Positions 45,701 through 55,269 of a stretch of 64,000 bases of DNA are shown here, in pieces; position 1 is the first letter of the stretch, and every line of letters begins with the position of its first letter. The stretch spans positions 1-64,000 of the forward strand of contig NZ_VHKO01000002.1 in NCBI RefSeq assembly GCF_015223435.1. The letters are read 5' to 3'. Origin of the DNA: Vibrio hibernica. GTDB taxonomy: Bacteria > Pseudomonadota > Gammaproteobacteria > Enterobacterales > Vibrionaceae. Both the position numbers and the translations under genes were made by a program. The notes beneath the pieces were generated by a model, which ran no database searches, had not been told where the DNA came from, and saw only the letters and a list, made by a program, of their open reading frames with translations.

Positions 45701-47231
45701 TAACTTGCTTGATCAAAGCAGTGAGTTAAGTGAACAACTAAAAATAAAATTGACGCAAGCGGAGCAAAATAAACTTCGTGGCCGTGAATCTTTCAAACAA
45801 GCTCAAGCGCAACTTAACCAATATAATCAATTGCTCGCGTCGCTTAAATCGTCACATCAAGCGAAATTAGAAACGGTACAAGAGTTCAAACAAGAGCTAC
45901 AAGATTATGGTGTTACACCTGACTTTGGCGCGTTAGAGCGTGCAGAAGAGCGTAAAACCGCCTTGCATGAACGTGTGCAAATTTCACGCCAGCGTAAGAG
46001 TGAATTTGAACGCACGCTCACGGCAACTGAGCTTGAAATGAAAGCGCTCACCAAACGCGTGAAAAAAATCGAAAAAGATTATCAAGACCTGCGTAAATTT
46101 GTCGTTAATGCTAAAGCTGGCTGGTGTAGCGTTATGCGAATTGCACGTTTAAATGATGTTGAACGCCGCTTACATCGTCGAGAACTGGCCTATTTATCCG
46201 ATAATGAGCTACGTTCTATGTCCGATAAATCATTAGGTGCTCTGCGTTTAGCGGTTTCAAATAATGAGACGTTACGTGATGCATTACGCCTGTCGGAAGA
46301 TAATGCTCGCCCTGAAGGTAAAGTATTGTTTTACGTGGCGGTATATCAGCATCTTCGTGAACGTATTCGCCAGGATATCATTCGCACTAACGATCCCGTT
46401 GAAGCGATTGAAGAAATGGAAGTGGAGCTAGCGCGTTTAACCGAAGAGCTGACCTTGCGTGAAAATCGTTTGGCGATAAGCTCGGGCTCTGTTGCCAGCA
46501 TTATCAAGAAAACCATTCAGCGAGAGCAAAACCGTATTCGAATGCTTAACCAAGGCTTATCTAACATTGCCTTTGGTCAAGTGCGAGGCGTGCGGTTGAA
46601 TGTCGGCATTCGCGAAAGTCACGAAACGCTATTGTTGGGCTTGGCTGAGCAGCAAGATCAGCATCAAGACTTGTTTGATAACCCACGTTTAACCTTTTCT
46701 GAAGCGATGGCGAAATTGTTCCAACGAGTTAATCCGCATATCGATATGGGTCAACGTTCGCCACAGATTTTAGGTGAAGAATTACTCGATTATCGTAATT
46801 ACCTAGAATTAAGCATCGAGGTTAATCGTGGCTCAGAAGGGTGGTTACAAGCAGAATCTGGCGCGTTATCAACGGGTGAGGCAATTGGTACCGGGCAATC
46901 TATTCTATTGATGGTCATTCAAAGTTGGGAAGAAGAATCTCGCCGCTTACGCAGTAAAGATATTGTGCCGTGTCGTTTGCTCTTCTTGGATGAAGCGGCC
47001 CGTTTGGATACCAAATCCATCAATACCTTATTTGAGTTGTGCGATCGTTTGGATATGCAATTACTCATTGCTGCGCCAGAGAATATCAGTCCAGAAAAAG
47101 GGACGACGTATAAACTGGTACGTAAAGTGTTCAAAGATCATGAACATGTACACGTTGTCGGTCTTCGTGGTTTTGGCAATGCGCCCAAGGCACAAACGGA
47201 TGAAAGTGAAGTACTGGAAACCGTCGAATAA
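42771..47231 (+). CDS. mukB: Chromosome partition protein MukB (SMC-like condensin ATPase)
   Basis: The 1486-aa SMC-like motor has exactly the length of E. coli MukB. Walker A is GGNGAGKST (34-42). Long coiled coils run from about 270 to 640 and again from about 780 to 1110, flanking a hinge near 650-770. The C-terminal head has the signature [16 protein letters not shown] and Walker [14 protein letters not shown]. It organises and helps segregate the chromosome. Antisense open frames inside the coiled-coil region are composition shadows. A strong bidirectional terminator ends the operon. Confidence 0.98.
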   Translation: MIARGKYQSLTMINWNGFFARTFDIDGLVTTLSGGNGAGKSTTMAAFITTLIPDQSLLHFRNTTEAGSSQASRDKGLFGKLQPGSCYAALDVVNSRNQRLLFAVRLQQVAGRDKKVDIKPFLIQGLPSNVKPTDVLIENLANGQARVRGFNELKDVVAKYEGVILKAFTSVSDYHGVMFEMGVLPKKLRNTSDRSKFYRLIEASLYGGISSAITRSLRDYLLPQNGGVKKAFQDMESALRENRMTLEAIKTTQTDRDLFKHLITESTNYVAADYMRHTNDRRSKLDQALVLRSELNQSSTTLRSQAHLLTQVQAELEQLVEQESGLEQDHQAASDHLQLVQTALRQQEKIERYQEDLEELNERLEEQMMVVEEAAEQVAIAEEQADISEHEVDSLKSQLADYQQALDVQQTRALQYQQAVQALEKAQTLTDNTQLSADIAQAELSSLKQQESEQTSTLLSLKHKLDMSSAATEQFEQALALVESVVGKVARTEALPQAKQAIQKAQQAEQWLQNESQWRAQHRDLERSLNEQAQAANLVEVYQKQHQVRLDDEMVLEQERERHLDVIESVEMAQEDLRDVRGDYRRKQQDAEQDIQTLQKQAPAWIAANEALEKIQQQTEAPLTDSHAVMTQMQQVLEQEKQQSLAKERLAVRRDELEKNIEHLSSPSGSNDPRLKGLADTLGGVLLSEIYDDIAIEDAPYFSAMYGPSRHAIVVSHLDGIKDKLLELDDCPDDLYIIEGDVDAFDDGDFNADELDGAVCVQLNDRQLRYSRLPETPLFGRAAREQRLELLRAERDEVAEEYAKAAFDSQKLQRLYSSYNEFVSKHIHVAFNADPEQQLTDVRDGLNQVLRQLADLENKEQQQRSQLQTSKQAITSLNKLASAMHVIADDTLNDRFDELEEKLEHLSEYKRFIQQHGKAVEQLAQIVSALEIDPEQFDALKANYEQADEQLQTLKTQIFAVADLHERRHYFAYSDSVNLLDQSSELSEQLKIKLTQAEQNKLRGRESFKQAQAQLNQYNQLLASLKSSHQAKLETVQEFKQELQDYGVTPDFGALERAEERKTALHERVQISRQRKSEFERTLTATELEMKALTKRVKKIEKDYQDLRKFVVNAKAGWCSVMRIARLNDVERRLHRRELAYLSDNELRSMSDKSLGALRLAVSNNETLRDALRLSEDNARPEGKVLFYVAVYQHLRERIRQDIIRTNDPVEAIEEMEVELARLTEELTLRENRLAISSGSVASIIKKTIQREQNRIRMLNQGLSNIAFGQVRGVRLNVGIRESHETLLLGLAEQQDQHQDLFDNPRLTFSEAMAKLFQRVNPHIDMGQRSPQILGEELLDYRNYLELSIEVNRGSEGWLQAESGALSTGEAIGTGQSILLMVIQSWEEESRRLRSKDIVPCRLLFLDEAARLDTKSINTLFELCDRLDMQLLIAAPENISPEKGTTYKLVRKVFKDHEHVHVVGLRGFGNAPKAQTDESEVLETVE

Positions 47232-47318
47232 GATTTGGTATAACATCGGAATAAGCGCTTCAGTATTTACTGAGGCGTGGATGTTAACCCATTAAATTTA
47301 GACTTATACAGTTAACAT

Positions 47319-47368
47319 AAAAAGCGGTCGCTTCACTTGTAATACGACAGTGAAACGACCGTTTTTTT
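47319..47368. terminator. Bidirectional terminator after mukB
   Basis: CGGTCGCTTCACT / AGTGAAACGACCG (47325-47337, 47349-47361; one mismatch that is a G-U pair on the minus strand) has A residues before and eight T after. It terminates mukFEB and the converging small gene. Confidence 0.88.
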
Positions 47369-47371
47369 TAT

Positions 47372-47425
47372 TAACGAGTAGAAATAAACTAACGAGTAGA
47401 ATTAAATCAACGAGCAGAATTAAGC
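47372..47425. repeat. Three tandem 18-bp repeats
   Basis: Units at 47372-47389, 47390-47407 and 47408-47425 share the pattern (T/C)AACGAG(T/C)AGAA(A/T)TAA(A/G)(C/T). The third unit contains the stop codon of the minus-strand TIGR02647 gene; the other two lie between that stop and the terminator. Eighteen bases is six codons, but the stop keeps the repeats untranslated. Confidence 0.75.
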
Positions 47426-47653
47426 AGACAACATATGCAGTAATTTCAACGCATGTTCAGACGCTTCAATACCTTCATCCGTTAAGTAACCACCATCAGA
47501 CAGTGTGCATAAATTCTTTTCAAATAGGCTTTTTACGGCAGCTTGTAATTCAGGCACTGCATCACCGCGAACCTTGATCCCAGTTTGTAGGCTTTTTGGG
47601 TCAAATTGCAGTAATAAGTTTAGCTCAGCAACATTCTCAATTTTAAATTTCAT
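47420..47653 (-). CDS. TIGR02647-family small protein
   Basis: A 77-aa protein fitting the TIGR02647 family of small proteins annotated as putative DNA-binding: VAELNLLLQFDPKSLQTGIKV, LFEKNLCTLSDGGYLTDEG and EASEHALKLLHML. The pattern resembles a compact winged-helix (a Leu-Thr-x-x-Gly-Tyr-Leu-Thr-x-x-Gly segment). No experimental function is known to me. AAGGA lies 7 nt before the ATG. It converges on mukB and is flanked by tandem repeats at its 3' end. Confidence 0.8.
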   Translation of the reverse strand: MKFKIENVAELNLLLQFDPKSLQTGIKVRGDAVPELQAAVKSLFEKNLCTLSDGGYLTDEGIEASEHALKLLHMLSA

Positions 47654-47963
47654 AGTATTTCCTTAGCTTTAATCATGTTTATACAATAGGTTGCAACCTT
47701 ATAATTTGGCAAGCAGTAAAAAGTGCTTTTGGTGGTTTGTTCACTCTAAATTATGCTGAGTGATGATTATTACAGCAAAAGAAGTTTGAGCATTTTTGGT
47801 GAATATCAATTTGTCATAAATGACAGGGTTTATTTTGCCGACAAGCGATGACAAATTTTGAAATTCAGGTAAAATATCTTCCCAAATTATCTTTGATAGC
47901 TTGAGTCGAGTGTTCAATCTCTCGCACTGAGGCTGCCTTATCAACGTTGTTATAGGAATCCCC
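47654..47963. other. Divergent intergenic region before ppaC
   Basis: The 310 bases between the TIGR02647 gene and ppaC should hold both promoters. There is no gene (a minus-strand frame here overlaps ppaC and has no homologue-like features), no terminator and no obvious repeat. I could not assign promoter elements. Confidence 0.45.
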
Positions 47964-48869
47964 ATGATCCAAGTAGTCGGCCATAAAAATCCAGATAGTG
48001 ACAGCATTTGTAGCGCATTAGTTGCGACCGAACTTTTAAAAGCTCGTGGCTTAGAAGCAAAAGCGGTGCGTCAAGGTGAATTGAACCGTGAGACTCAATA
48101 TATTCTTGAGCAAGCTGGTGTAGAACAACCTGAAATGTGCATGGGTGTGGCAGGGCAGAAAATTTGGTTGGTAGACTATACCGATCTTGCACAAGCGCCA
48201 GATGATATTGCAGAAGCTGAAGTGGTGGGTATTGTTGATCATCACCGTTTGGGCGATGTAATGACGGTTAATCCATTAGAAGCGTGGATTTGGCCAGTAG
48301 GGTGTACTTGTACGATTCTTTTTAATCTATTTAAAATGGAAGAAACCGAAATTACAAAACCGCTAGCGGTACTTATGATGTCGGCTATTCTTTCTGATAC
48401 GGTTGGTTTTGCTTCTCCAACGTGCACTCCAAAAGATGAAGTTGCAGTAAAAGCACTGGCTGAAATTGCAGAGATTGAAAACTTAGACGAATTTATTAAA
48501 AACCTTCTTATTGCTAAAACGGATATAGATGGTCTGACGGCTGCGCAATTAGTTGAGAAAGATTTAAAAGCCTACCCATTTAATGGCCGTGACGTTGTCG
48601 TTGGCCAAGTTGAGCTAGCGACAATGGAACAAGTTGACGGCATGCTGGATGACTTAAATGCAGATCTTGAGCGTCGTTGTCAAGAAGATGGTTTAGCATT
48701 TGCCGCGCTTATGTTGACGGACATCACCACCAGCACTACAGAGCTTTTGTTTAAAGGTGAGTGGGCCGCTAAACTTGAGAAGCATGTGAAAAACGGTTCT
48801 TTAATGATGGAAAATACATTAAGCCGTAAGAAACAAGGTTGGCCTTGGCTGCAAGGTGAGCTGGTTTAA
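47964..48869 (+). CDS. ppaC: Manganese-dependent inorganic pyrophosphatase (family II)
   Basis: Hydrolyses pyrophosphate to phosphate in the cytosol. The 301-aa DHH-family protein has the metal-binding HKNPDSDSI (His7, Asp11, Asp13), a VDYTD strand, DHHRLGD and the C-terminal substrate-binding SRKKQ. Family II is typical of Firmicutes and some vibrios; most gammaproteobacteria rely on the unrelated family I Ppa, which may be elsewhere on this genome. AGGAA precedes the ATG. It is a single gene with its own terminator. Confidence 0.95.
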   Translation: MIQVVGHKNPDSDSICSALVATELLKARGLEAKAVRQGELNRETQYILEQAGVEQPEMCMGVAGQKIWLVDYTDLAQAPDDIAEAEVVGIVDHHRLGDVMTVNPLEAWIWPVGCTCTILFNLFKMEETEITKPLAVLMMSAILSDTVGFASPTCTPKDEVAVKALAEIAEIENLDEFIKNLLIAKTDIDGLTAAQLVEKDLKAYPFNGRDVVVGQVELATMEQVDGMLDDLNADLERRCQEDGLAFAALMLTDITTSTTELLFKGEWAAKLEKHVKNGSLMMENTLSRKKQGWPWLQGELV

Positions 48870-48903
48870 TCTATTCTTCACATTTGAATATATAAATGAA
48901 TGA

Positions 48904-48936
48904 ACAAAAAGGTGAGGGTGACTCGCCTTTTTTATT
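48904..48936 (+). terminator. Terminator downstream of ppaC
   Basis: AAAGGTGAG-GGTGA-CTCGCCTTT (one G-U pair) followed by T6 starts about 35 nt after the ppaC stop. Confidence 0.8.
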
Positions 48937-48966
48937 GTCTTTTAGTCCCAATAAATGAGATGACTT

Positions 48967-49356
48967 ATGTCTGAAGCGTTAGATACAGCAACAATCGAAT
49001 CGATTAATAATTACGATAGTGAAAAACGTTTTCAATATTGCGTTAAAGAAGTGGTCGCGAATCGTCAAATTTGGATCCTTGTGGATGAAGATGGCTGCGT
49101 GATGTTGAATACGGAAGATGAAGATTGTGTTCCTGTCTGGCCAAATCAAGAATTTGCACAAGCTTGGGCGACGGGAGATTGGGAAGAATGCAAACCAGAA
49201 GCCATATCATTGAATAAGTGGCACAGCCGTTGGAGCCATGGATTAGCAGATGATGATTTATCGGTCGTTGTCTTTCCCAATTCGGATCAGGAAGGTGTGA
49301 TCGTTTTTCCTGATGAATTTGATTTTGAGCTAAAAAAACAAGCTCAGAAGCGCTAA
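48967..49356 (+). CDS. DUF2750 domain-containing protein
   Basis: A 129-aa cytoplasmic protein with the DUF2750 pattern: VWPNQEFAQAWATGDWEEC, KWHSRWSHGLADDDLSVVVFP and VIVFPDEF. It is strongly acidic with many Trp. No catalytic motif is visible and no function is known to me. It is a single gene between the ppaC terminator and the sap operon end. Confidence 0.82.
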   Translation: MSEALDTATIESINNYDSEKRFQYCVKEVVANRQIWILVDEDGCVMLNTEDEDCVPVWPNQEFAQAWATGDWEECKPEAISLNKWHSRWSHGLADDDLSVVVFPNSDQEGVIVFPDEFDFELKKQAQKR

Positions 49357-49433
49357 GCGAATTGATATGACTGATTGAGATATGAGAATAGGCTTAATTA
49401 GGTCGTAACTGATTGTTATTAAATTTAAATCTG

Positions 49434-49460
49434 ACAGGGAGTATTTAAAACCCTCCCTGT
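49434..49460 (-). terminator. Possible terminator downstream of sapF
   Basis: ACAGGGAG / CTCCCTGT (49434-49441, 49453-49460) with an 11-nt loop lies 9 nt beyond the sapF stop. The minus-strand continuation ATTTAAATTTAAT is only moderately U-rich. Confidence 0.5.
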
Positions 49461-49469
49461 TGAGATGAA

Positions 49470-50258
49470 TTATCTAATATGATTTGGCGCACTATGGAAG
49501 TGGTTGTCAATTAATTTCTGGCTAATTGGGTGCTGAGGATTATCAATAATTTTTAATGTGTCACCCGATTCGACCACTTCACCTTCATGCATTACGATTA
49601 ATTTATCCGTAATGTGTTTAACTACACCAATGTGCTGAGATACGTACACAAACGACAATCCCATCTCTTCTTGTAGCTCTAGAAATAGATTGATGATCTG
49701 CGATCGCATTGCCATATCTAATCCATTTAATGCTTCATCTGCAATGATTACAGAAGGTTGAAGCACAATCGCTCGAGCAAGACAAACACGCTGTTTTTGG
49801 CCTGTGGCAAGCATTTGAGGATAGAAATAAGCATGCTCTGGCAGTAAACCGACTTTAAGTAGCGTTTCTTTTACTCGCAACATCCTAGCTTCTGGTGACA
49901 TTTGCGTGTTGCGTTTTAGTGGCCCTTCTAAGATTCGTCCAATTTGAATGCGAGGATTTAATGAAGTATTTGGATCTTGAAAAATCATTCGTATTAATTT
50001 GCATCGAGTCGAATAATCTTTATTAAATAATCGTTCCCCATTAACAAATATTTTTCCATGACTTGGTTCAATAACGCCTGCTAGCATCTTAGCTAAAGTT
50101 GATTTACCGGAACCATTTTGACCGATGATACCTAACGTTTTTCCAGCTTCTAATGTAAAGGAAATCGGTTTAACTGCTTGTTGTATTTGGCGGCGAAAAA
50201 AGCCTGAACGAGTGACGAAATTTTTTGATAAATCGATCACTTCTAGTAGTGCACTCAT
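49470..50258 (-). CDS. sapF: SapF, ATPase of the Sap ABC transporter
   Basis: The 262-aa Opp/Dpp-type ATPase has Walker A GQNGSGKST and Walker B VIIADEAL; the signature is the non-canonical LATGQKQR, as in E. coli SapF (LAPGQKQR). Last gene of sapBCDF; its start overlaps the sapD stop by 1 nt. The Sap system was named for antimicrobial-peptide sensitivity; in E. coli SapBCDF has been reported to export putrescine. Cytoplasmic side of the inner membrane. Confidence 0.93.
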   Translation of the reverse strand: MSALLEVIDLSKNFVTRSGFFRRQIQQAVKPISFTLEAGKTLGIIGQNGSGKSTLAKMLAGVIEPSHGKIFVNGERLFNKDYSTRCKLIRMIFQDPNTSLNPRIQIGRILEGPLKRNTQMSPEARMLRVKETLLKVGLLPEHAYFYPQMLATGQKQRVCLARAIVLQPSVIIADEALNGLDMAMRSQIINLFLELQEEMGLSFVYVSQHIGVVKHITDKLIVMHEGEVVESGDTLKIIDNPQHPISQKLIDNHFHSAPNHIR

Positions 50259-51250
50259 TATGATTTATCCATGTTTAGTGGGAAGTGACAGCTATATTTA
50301 TGCGATTTTATTTTCACTCGCTGTGGAACATTAACACATTCTGTTTGTGCATAAGGACAGCGAGGACCTAAGCGACAACCGATTGGCAAGTGCTGTAAAG
50401 GTGGGATAGAGCCTGGTAATGAAGGTAAACGGCTTTTATGTGGGATCCACTCGTTAAAATCTGGCATCGCATGCAACAGTGCGACGGTATAAGGGTGCTT
50501 AGGTGCCTTAAGGAGATCTTGGGTTTTTGCGGACTCAACCGATTGGCCACAATACATAACCGTAATTTGTGTCGCCCATTGAGTAATGGTATTTAAGTCA
50601 TGCCCAATCAGCATTATAGTGAGATTGTTGACTTGATTCATTCGACTGAGTAAACGCAATATTTGAGACTGCGTAATAGGATCGAGATCATTAGTCGGTT
50701 CATCCGCAATCAATAATTTAGGCTTAGAGGCAATGGCCATCGCAATCATGATTTTTTGGCACTGACCATCGGTAAGCTCATAAGGATACGAATCCATGAC
50801 TTGACGATGATCTTTAATTCCCACTTTATGCAATAATGCTTTGGCTAATTTATGGCGCCAATGCCAACGCTGCCACCACTTACCTTCAAAAGCAGAAGAA
50901 GGAATGGATTCACGCAGTTGATGACCGACTTCTTCTGATGGATCCAAACAACTGCTGGCCTCTTGATAAATAACAGAAATATCACGAGCGATCACTCGGC
51001 GGCGTTCTTTTGCTGATAGCTGTAAAAGATCGATTTTTCCGAGTCTCATTCTATCCGCTGAAATGATCCAATTATCTTTGGTTAGCCCTACAATGGCTTT
51101 AGCCACCAGACTTTTGCCTGAACCTGACTCACCAACTAAGCCACGAATTTCACCTTCATTTAAAGTTAAACTCATTCTATCCACGGCTTTGACTGTGCCG
51201 TGTGGCGTTTCTATTTCAATGGTGAGGTTACGAATATCTAATAATGGCAT
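50258..51250 (-). CDS. sapD: SapD, ATPase of the Sap ABC transporter
   Basis: The 330-aa partner ATPase has Walker A GESGSGKS, a divergent signature [10 protein letters not shown] and Walker [14 protein letters not shown]. The C-terminal oligopeptide-transporter segment is [18 protein letters not shown], ending [10 protein letters not shown], closely like E. coli SapD. In E. coli SapD also supports Trk potassium uptake. It overlaps both neighbours by 1 nt. Confidence 0.94.
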   Translation of the reverse strand: MPLLDIRNLTIEIETPHGTVKAVDRMSLTLNEGEIRGLVGESGSGKSLVAKAIVGLTKDNWIISADRMRLGKIDLLQLSAKERRRVIARDISVIYQEASSCLDPSEEVGHQLRESIPSSAFEGKWWQRWHWRHKLAKALLHKVGIKDHRQVMDSYPYELTDGQCQKIMIAMAIASKPKLLIADEPTNDLDPITQSQILRLLSRMNQVNNLTIMLIGHDLNTITQWATQITVMYCGQSVESAKTQDLLKAPKHPYTVALLHAMPDFNEWIPHKSRLPSLPGSIPPLQHLPIGCRLGPRCPYAQTECVNVPQRVKIKSHKYSCHFPLNMDKS

Positions 51251-52137
51251 TATTCTGTCCCCGCACTGAGCGAATCACGGATGCCTTCGCCCATTAAGTT
51301 GATCACAATGACAGCAAACATAATAAATAAACCGGGTAAGGTTACTGTCCACGGAGCAATATAAATAAGATCAACGGCTTGACCTAACATGGTCCCCCAT
51401 TCAGGCGTTGGATCTTGAGCACCTAAACCTAAGAATCCAAGGGCACTAATATCGAGAATTGCCATGGATATCGCCATGGTTATTTCGGCCGCAATGATAG
51501 TTGATAGGTTGGGTAAAATTGAACTCCATAAAAGATGAAAAGCATTAGCACCATCTAAGCGAGCAGCAATGTTGTAATCTTTGGCAATTTCAGCATTAAC
51601 GGCTAGGTAGATAGAGCGAATAAATCTTGGGATCAACGCCAAACAAATAGCTAATAAAATATTGAACTCGCCGGTACCAAGAAAAGCGACAAAAATAATG
51701 GCTAAAAGAAGTGTTGGAATAGACATGACGGTATCAAGTAAGTGGTTTAATGTGCTCGAAAGCAAACCTTTAGTCATACCTGCAAAAATACCGATGGCGC
51801 AACCAATAATCGTCGCGATAAAAGTAATGAGAAGACCATAGCCAAAAGTAAGCTGAGCACCAATTAATAAGCGTGACAAAATATCACGACCAAAATTATC
51901 CGTACCGAGAAAATACTCAACACTGCCGTTATGGCTCCATGATGGTGGTTGGAGTATATGGTGTGTTTGTGTGAATGGGTCATGTGGAGCAATCCAGCCA
52001 GCAGATAATACAATCAGCACTAAAGCACCAAAACACCAAAGGGCAAACATGGCTAAGCTGTTGCTGCGGTAACTGCGCCAAAATCGTTCAAATTGACTTG
52101 GGATATGTTGTTCTTGATAGATGTTATTTGACAACAT
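51250..52137 (-). CDS. sapC: SapC, permease of the Sap ABC transporter
   Basis: The 295-aa DppC-like membrane subunit has an N-terminal helix ([20 protein letters not shown]), then [18 protein letters not shown] and the EAA-type loop around [23 protein letters not shown]. The start overlaps the sapB stop by 14 nt. Forms the channel with SapB. Confidence 0.93.
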   Translation of the reverse strand: MLSNNIYQEQHIPSQFERFWRSYRSNSLAMFALWCFGALVLIVLSAGWIAPHDPFTQTHHILQPPSWSHNGSVEYFLGTDNFGRDILSRLLIGAQLTFGYGLLITFIATIIGCAIGIFAGMTKGLLSSTLNHLLDTVMSIPTLLLAIIFVAFLGTGEFNILLAICLALIPRFIRSIYLAVNAEIAKDYNIAARLDGANAFHLLWSSILPNLSTIIAAEITMAISMAILDISALGFLGLGAQDPTPEWGTMLGQAVDLIYIAPWTVTLPGLFIMFAVIVINLMGEGIRDSLSAGTE

Positions 52138-53086
52138 GCCATTGCTTCCTTATTAGTGGATTCACAAGAGCACCCAATAAATCAGATAATATATTGGCCA
52201 TAAGTACAAAAGTTGCCACTGTAATAACACCCGCTTGAATGGAAACGTAATCATTATTATCTAACGCTTCTAGTAACCAACTTCCAATACCTGGCCAGTG
52301 AAAAATAGATTCCGTGATAATGGCATAAGTCAGCATACTGGCTAGTTGAACACCGACCTTAGGGATAATCGGTGGGATAGCGTTACGCAAAACATGCTGA
52401 AAAATGATTTCAAAAGAAGATAACCCTCTTGTTCTAGCGGCTCGAATGTAGTTTTGCTTGCGAATATCGGCAACGGAAGCTCTCATAAGCCGGATAACTT
52501 CTGTGGTCGGTGGCAGTGCTAATACTAGACATGGAAGAAGTAAGTGGATAGCGATACTACGTAAGGCTTCCATTCTCATCGGGTCATCACTTAAAAGAGT
52601 ATCGAGAACAGCAAACCCGGTAACATAGTCAACGTGATAGGCCAAATCATACCGCCCTGAAACAGGTGTTACCCCCATATTTAGCGAGAACACCATGATC
52701 ATCATAAGTGCAAACCAAAATATGGGTACTGAATAGCCGACCATTGAACTAAAAGAAATAATGATATCGGTTGGCTTTCCTTCTCGCATACCGGCAAGTG
52801 TGCCGATCGGAATACCAATTGCTAAAGCTAGAACCATCGCAAAAAAACAGAGCTCTAAAGTAGCAGGAAAAATGACTTTTATTTCTTCAATAACAGGAAC
52901 GCCTATATCATTAGTGCCTAAATCCAGTTGCAACAGTTGCTGTAAATACTCTAACCAGCCTTGAAAAAAAGACTGCATAGCCGCTGGTGATGTAGAGTCA
53001 AGTCGCAAAATACTAAAGCCAACTAAGCTGATAATAAGTAGCGTAATAATAAATAAGTTAATTCGTCGTAACGTATAAACGAACAT
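52124..53086 (-). CDS. sapB: SapB, permease of the Sap ABC transporter
   Basis: The 320-aa DppB-like permease (E. coli 321) starts at MFVYTLRRINLFIITLL, equivalent to the E. coli N terminus, with AAGGAA upstream; the longer frame from 53140 is not supported. GIPIGTLAGMREGK and RAARTRGLSSFEIIFQHVLRN (EAA loop) are conserved. First gene of the operon here: the binding-protein gene sapA, normally between pspF and sapB, is absent and only 165 bases separate the two. Confidence 0.93.
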   Translation of the reverse strand: MFVYTLRRINLFIITLLIISLVGFSILRLDSTSPAAMQSFFQGWLEYLQQLLQLDLGTNDIGVPVIEEIKVIFPATLELCFFAMVLALAIGIPIGTLAGMREGKPTDIIISFSSMVGYSVPIFWFALMMIMVFSLNMGVTPVSGRYDLAYHVDYVTGFAVLDTLLSDDPMRMEALRSIAIHLLLPCLVLALPPTTEVIRLMRASVADIRKQNYIRAARTRGLSSFEIIFQHVLRNAIPPIIPKVGVQLASMLTYAIITESIFHWPGIGSWLLEALDNNDYVSIQAGVITVATFVLMANILSDLLGALVNPLIRKQWHVVK

Positions 53087-53251
53087 CGATGGGTTCCTTA
53101 CTACGAGCCTTATAAACCTCAATAAGTTTAGGGCGGACAAGCATAGTTTATGGTGGATTTTTGCGTATCAGAGATCATAACGAATTTCGTCTTGATTGTC
53201 TCGAATTGTCATCGTCTATATTACGTTTGTAGGTTCTAAACATTCGAGTAA

Positions 53252-54334
53252 TTATAAGGTTTTAGGCGAAATGTTATGTTTTTTCAACATGCCACGTAAT
53301 TGGTGGTAACTGACTCCGAGTAACTGCGCAGCATTTCTCTGGTTAAACTTAGCATGTTCTAAGGCTAAATTGAGTAATTGAACATCTTGTTTTGCTTGCC
53401 ATTTCTTATAGTCGATAGGGAATTTTATATTTTCAATCTTTTGATTTTCATCATGATTAATTGTGGAGTTACCCTTTAATATGGCTGTATGTTCAACCTT
53501 TTCATCCAGGACTTCAATCTTTGGGTTTTTTAGTGAATGATGGGTGACAGTGTCACTATTTTGATGTGGGATGATAAAGGGATTGAATATGATGTCATTG
53601 ATCGGAACTGCGCTATGCCCATGTTGATAAACGGCTCGCTCAATGACATTTTTGAGTTCGCGAATGTTTCCTGGCCATGAATAGGTCATTAATGCTTGTT
53701 GAGCTTTTGGGCTGAAACCTGAGAACATATCAAAGCTGAGCTCTTGGCACATTTGAATCGCAAAATGCTCCGCTAACAACAAAATATCATCTACACGCTC
53801 ACGCAGAGGTGGAAGGTGTATTACATCGAAGGCCAGTCTATCTAATAAATCGGCGCGAAATTTCCCTTGTTGTGCGAGTTCAGGAAGATTAGCATTGGTT
53901 GCGCAAACGACGCGAACATCCGCCATTAAGGTTCTACTGCCCCCAACACGTTCATATTCACCATATTCAATCACTCGTAAAAGCTTTTCTTGCACACTCA
54001 TTGGAGCCGTTGCGAGCTCATCTAAAAATAATGTGCCTTGTTCTGCGCGTTCGAATCTGCCTTTATGTTGATTTTTGGCTCCAGTAAAGGCGCCTGATTC
54101 ATGACCAAACAATTCAGAATCAATTAGCCCCTCACTAAAAGTTGAGCAATTTAAATTGATTAAAGGCTGTCTCCAACGCTTTGAAAGGTAATGCAAACGC
54201 TGAGCTATTAGTTCTTTTCCTGTTCCTCGCTCTCCAATAATAAGAATAGGACGTTCTATTGCCGCTAATTGGGAGGTTTTATCTAATGCTGCTAGAAAAT
54301 GAGCAGATTGTCCGATTAAATTTTGAGGCTTCAT
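53252..54334 (-). CDS. pspF: Phage-shock-protein operon activator PspF
   Basis: A sigma-54 enhancer-binding protein (360 aa) lacking a receiver domain, as typical for PspF. It has Walker A GERGTGKE, the sigma-54-contacting GAFTGA loop, Walker B TLFLDELA, WPGNIRELKNVIERA and a C-terminal Fis-type helix-turn-helix (FNQRNAAQLLGVSYHQLRGM). The linker before the HTH is about 40 residues longer than in E. coli. The start at 54334 has AGGTG 6 nt upstream; a GTG at 54343 is an alternative. It is divergent from pspA, which it activates; PspA inhibits it. Confidence 0.94.
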   Translation of the reverse strand: MKPQNLIGQSAHFLAALDKTSQLAAIERPILIIGERGTGKELIAQRLHYLSKRWRQPLINLNCSTFSEGLIDSELFGHESGAFTGAKNQHKGRFERAEQGTLFLDELATAPMSVQEKLLRVIEYGEYERVGGSRTLMADVRVVCATNANLPELAQQGKFRADLLDRLAFDVIHLPPLRERVDDILLLAEHFAIQMCQELSFDMFSGFSPKAQQALMTYSWPGNIRELKNVIERAVYQHGHSAVPINDIIFNPFIIPHQNSDTVTHHSLKNPKIEVLDEKVEHTAILKGNSTINHDENQKIENIKFPIDYKKWQAKQDVQLLNLALEHAKFNQRNAAQLLGVSYHQLRGMLKKHNISPKTL

Positions 54335-54462
54335 CTTTTTCACCTAGAGTTATTATCAATAAATAATGATTTTGACTAATAGTTGATTAAATTAATCATA
54401 TCAGTTATTTGGTGAAGAACAGACATAAAAGTATCTAATTGATTTTTAATAGAAAATCCTAT

Positions 54463-54477
54463 TGGCATGAATTGTGT
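54463..54477 (+). promoter_or_regulatory. Sigma-54 promoter of pspABC
   Basis: TGGCAT-N5-GTGT with following ATTA aligns with the E. coli pspA promoter (TGGCAC-N5-TTGT-ATTA), so the -24 GG and -12 elements are correctly spaced. It lies about 50 nt before pspA and faces away from pspF, the sigma-54 activator gene. Transcription should start near 54489. Confidence 0.75.
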
Positions 54478-54524
54478 ATTAGTTAAAGTATCAATTCGCA
54501 TTAATTTATAGAAAGGTACATATC

Positions 54525-55193
54525 ATGGGTATATTTTCACGTTTCGCCGACATCGTTAATTCCAATATCAGCGCCCTATTAGATAAAGCCGAAGATCCTG
54601 AAAAAATGATCAGGCTGATCATTCAAGAAATGGAAGACACACTTGTTGAAGTTCGTACTCATTCCGCCAAATCACTTGCCGATGATAAAGAGCTTTCGAG
54701 ACGTATTTCACTTTTACAAGAACAAGTGAAAGAGTGGCAGGCTAAAGCAACGTTAGCACTGACTAAGCAAAGGGATGATTTAGCTCGGGCGGCTTTGATT
54801 GAAAAGCAAAAACTGGAAGACATTCTGAAAGATTTAGCTAATGAGAAAGCATTATTATCTGAATCGATCGACAAATTAAGTTCAGAAATTAGTAAATTGG
54901 AAAGTAAAATTACGGAAACCCGCGCACGTCAGCAATCAATTATAACGCGTAAACAAACGGCCACTCATCGTCGTGATATTAAAAAACAACTGAATACCGG
55001 GAAAACGGAACAGGCGATGTCTAAATTTGCTCAATATGAGCGTAAAATTGATGAATTAGAAGCCGAAGCCGACAGCTATGATTTAGGCACAAAAGGGAAA
55101 AACTTGGATCAAGAATTTGCAGAATTACAGGCTGACGATGATATTGAAAAAGAATTGGCTAAGTTAAAACAGAGTATGCAAGATAATTCGTGA
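54525..55193 (+). CDS. pspA: Phage shock protein A
   Basis: The 222-aa PspA/IM30-family protein (same length as E. coli) is predicted to be almost entirely helical coiled coil. MGIFSRFADIVNSNISALLDKAEDPEKM is the conserved N-terminal amphipathic helix that binds stressed membranes. In the soluble state it inhibits PspF. First gene of pspABC behind a sigma-54 promoter. Confidence 0.97.
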   Translation: MGIFSRFADIVNSNISALLDKAEDPEKMIRLIIQEMEDTLVEVRTHSAKSLADDKELSRRISLLQEQVKEWQAKATLALTKQRDDLARAALIEKQKLEDILKDLANEKALLSESIDKLSSEISKLESKITETRARQQSIITRKQTATHRRDIKKQLNTGKTEQAMSKFAQYERKIDELEAEADSYDLGTKGKNLDQEFAELQADDDIEKELAKLKQSMQDNS

Positions 55194-55269
55194 TTCGTAA
55201 CTTGGTAATATGTTTCACTTTAACTCTGTATGATTTAATTAAATCGGCTTAAAAACTAGGAGCAAAAGT

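Noticed and set aside
47741..48007. Minus-strand 88-codon frame before ppaC
   Set aside because: Overlaps the ppaC start, no ribosome site and no family resemblance.
53087..53251. sapA remnant between pspF and sapB
   Set aside because: The 165 bases read in all frames show no recognisable binding-protein sequence; treated as a complete absence.
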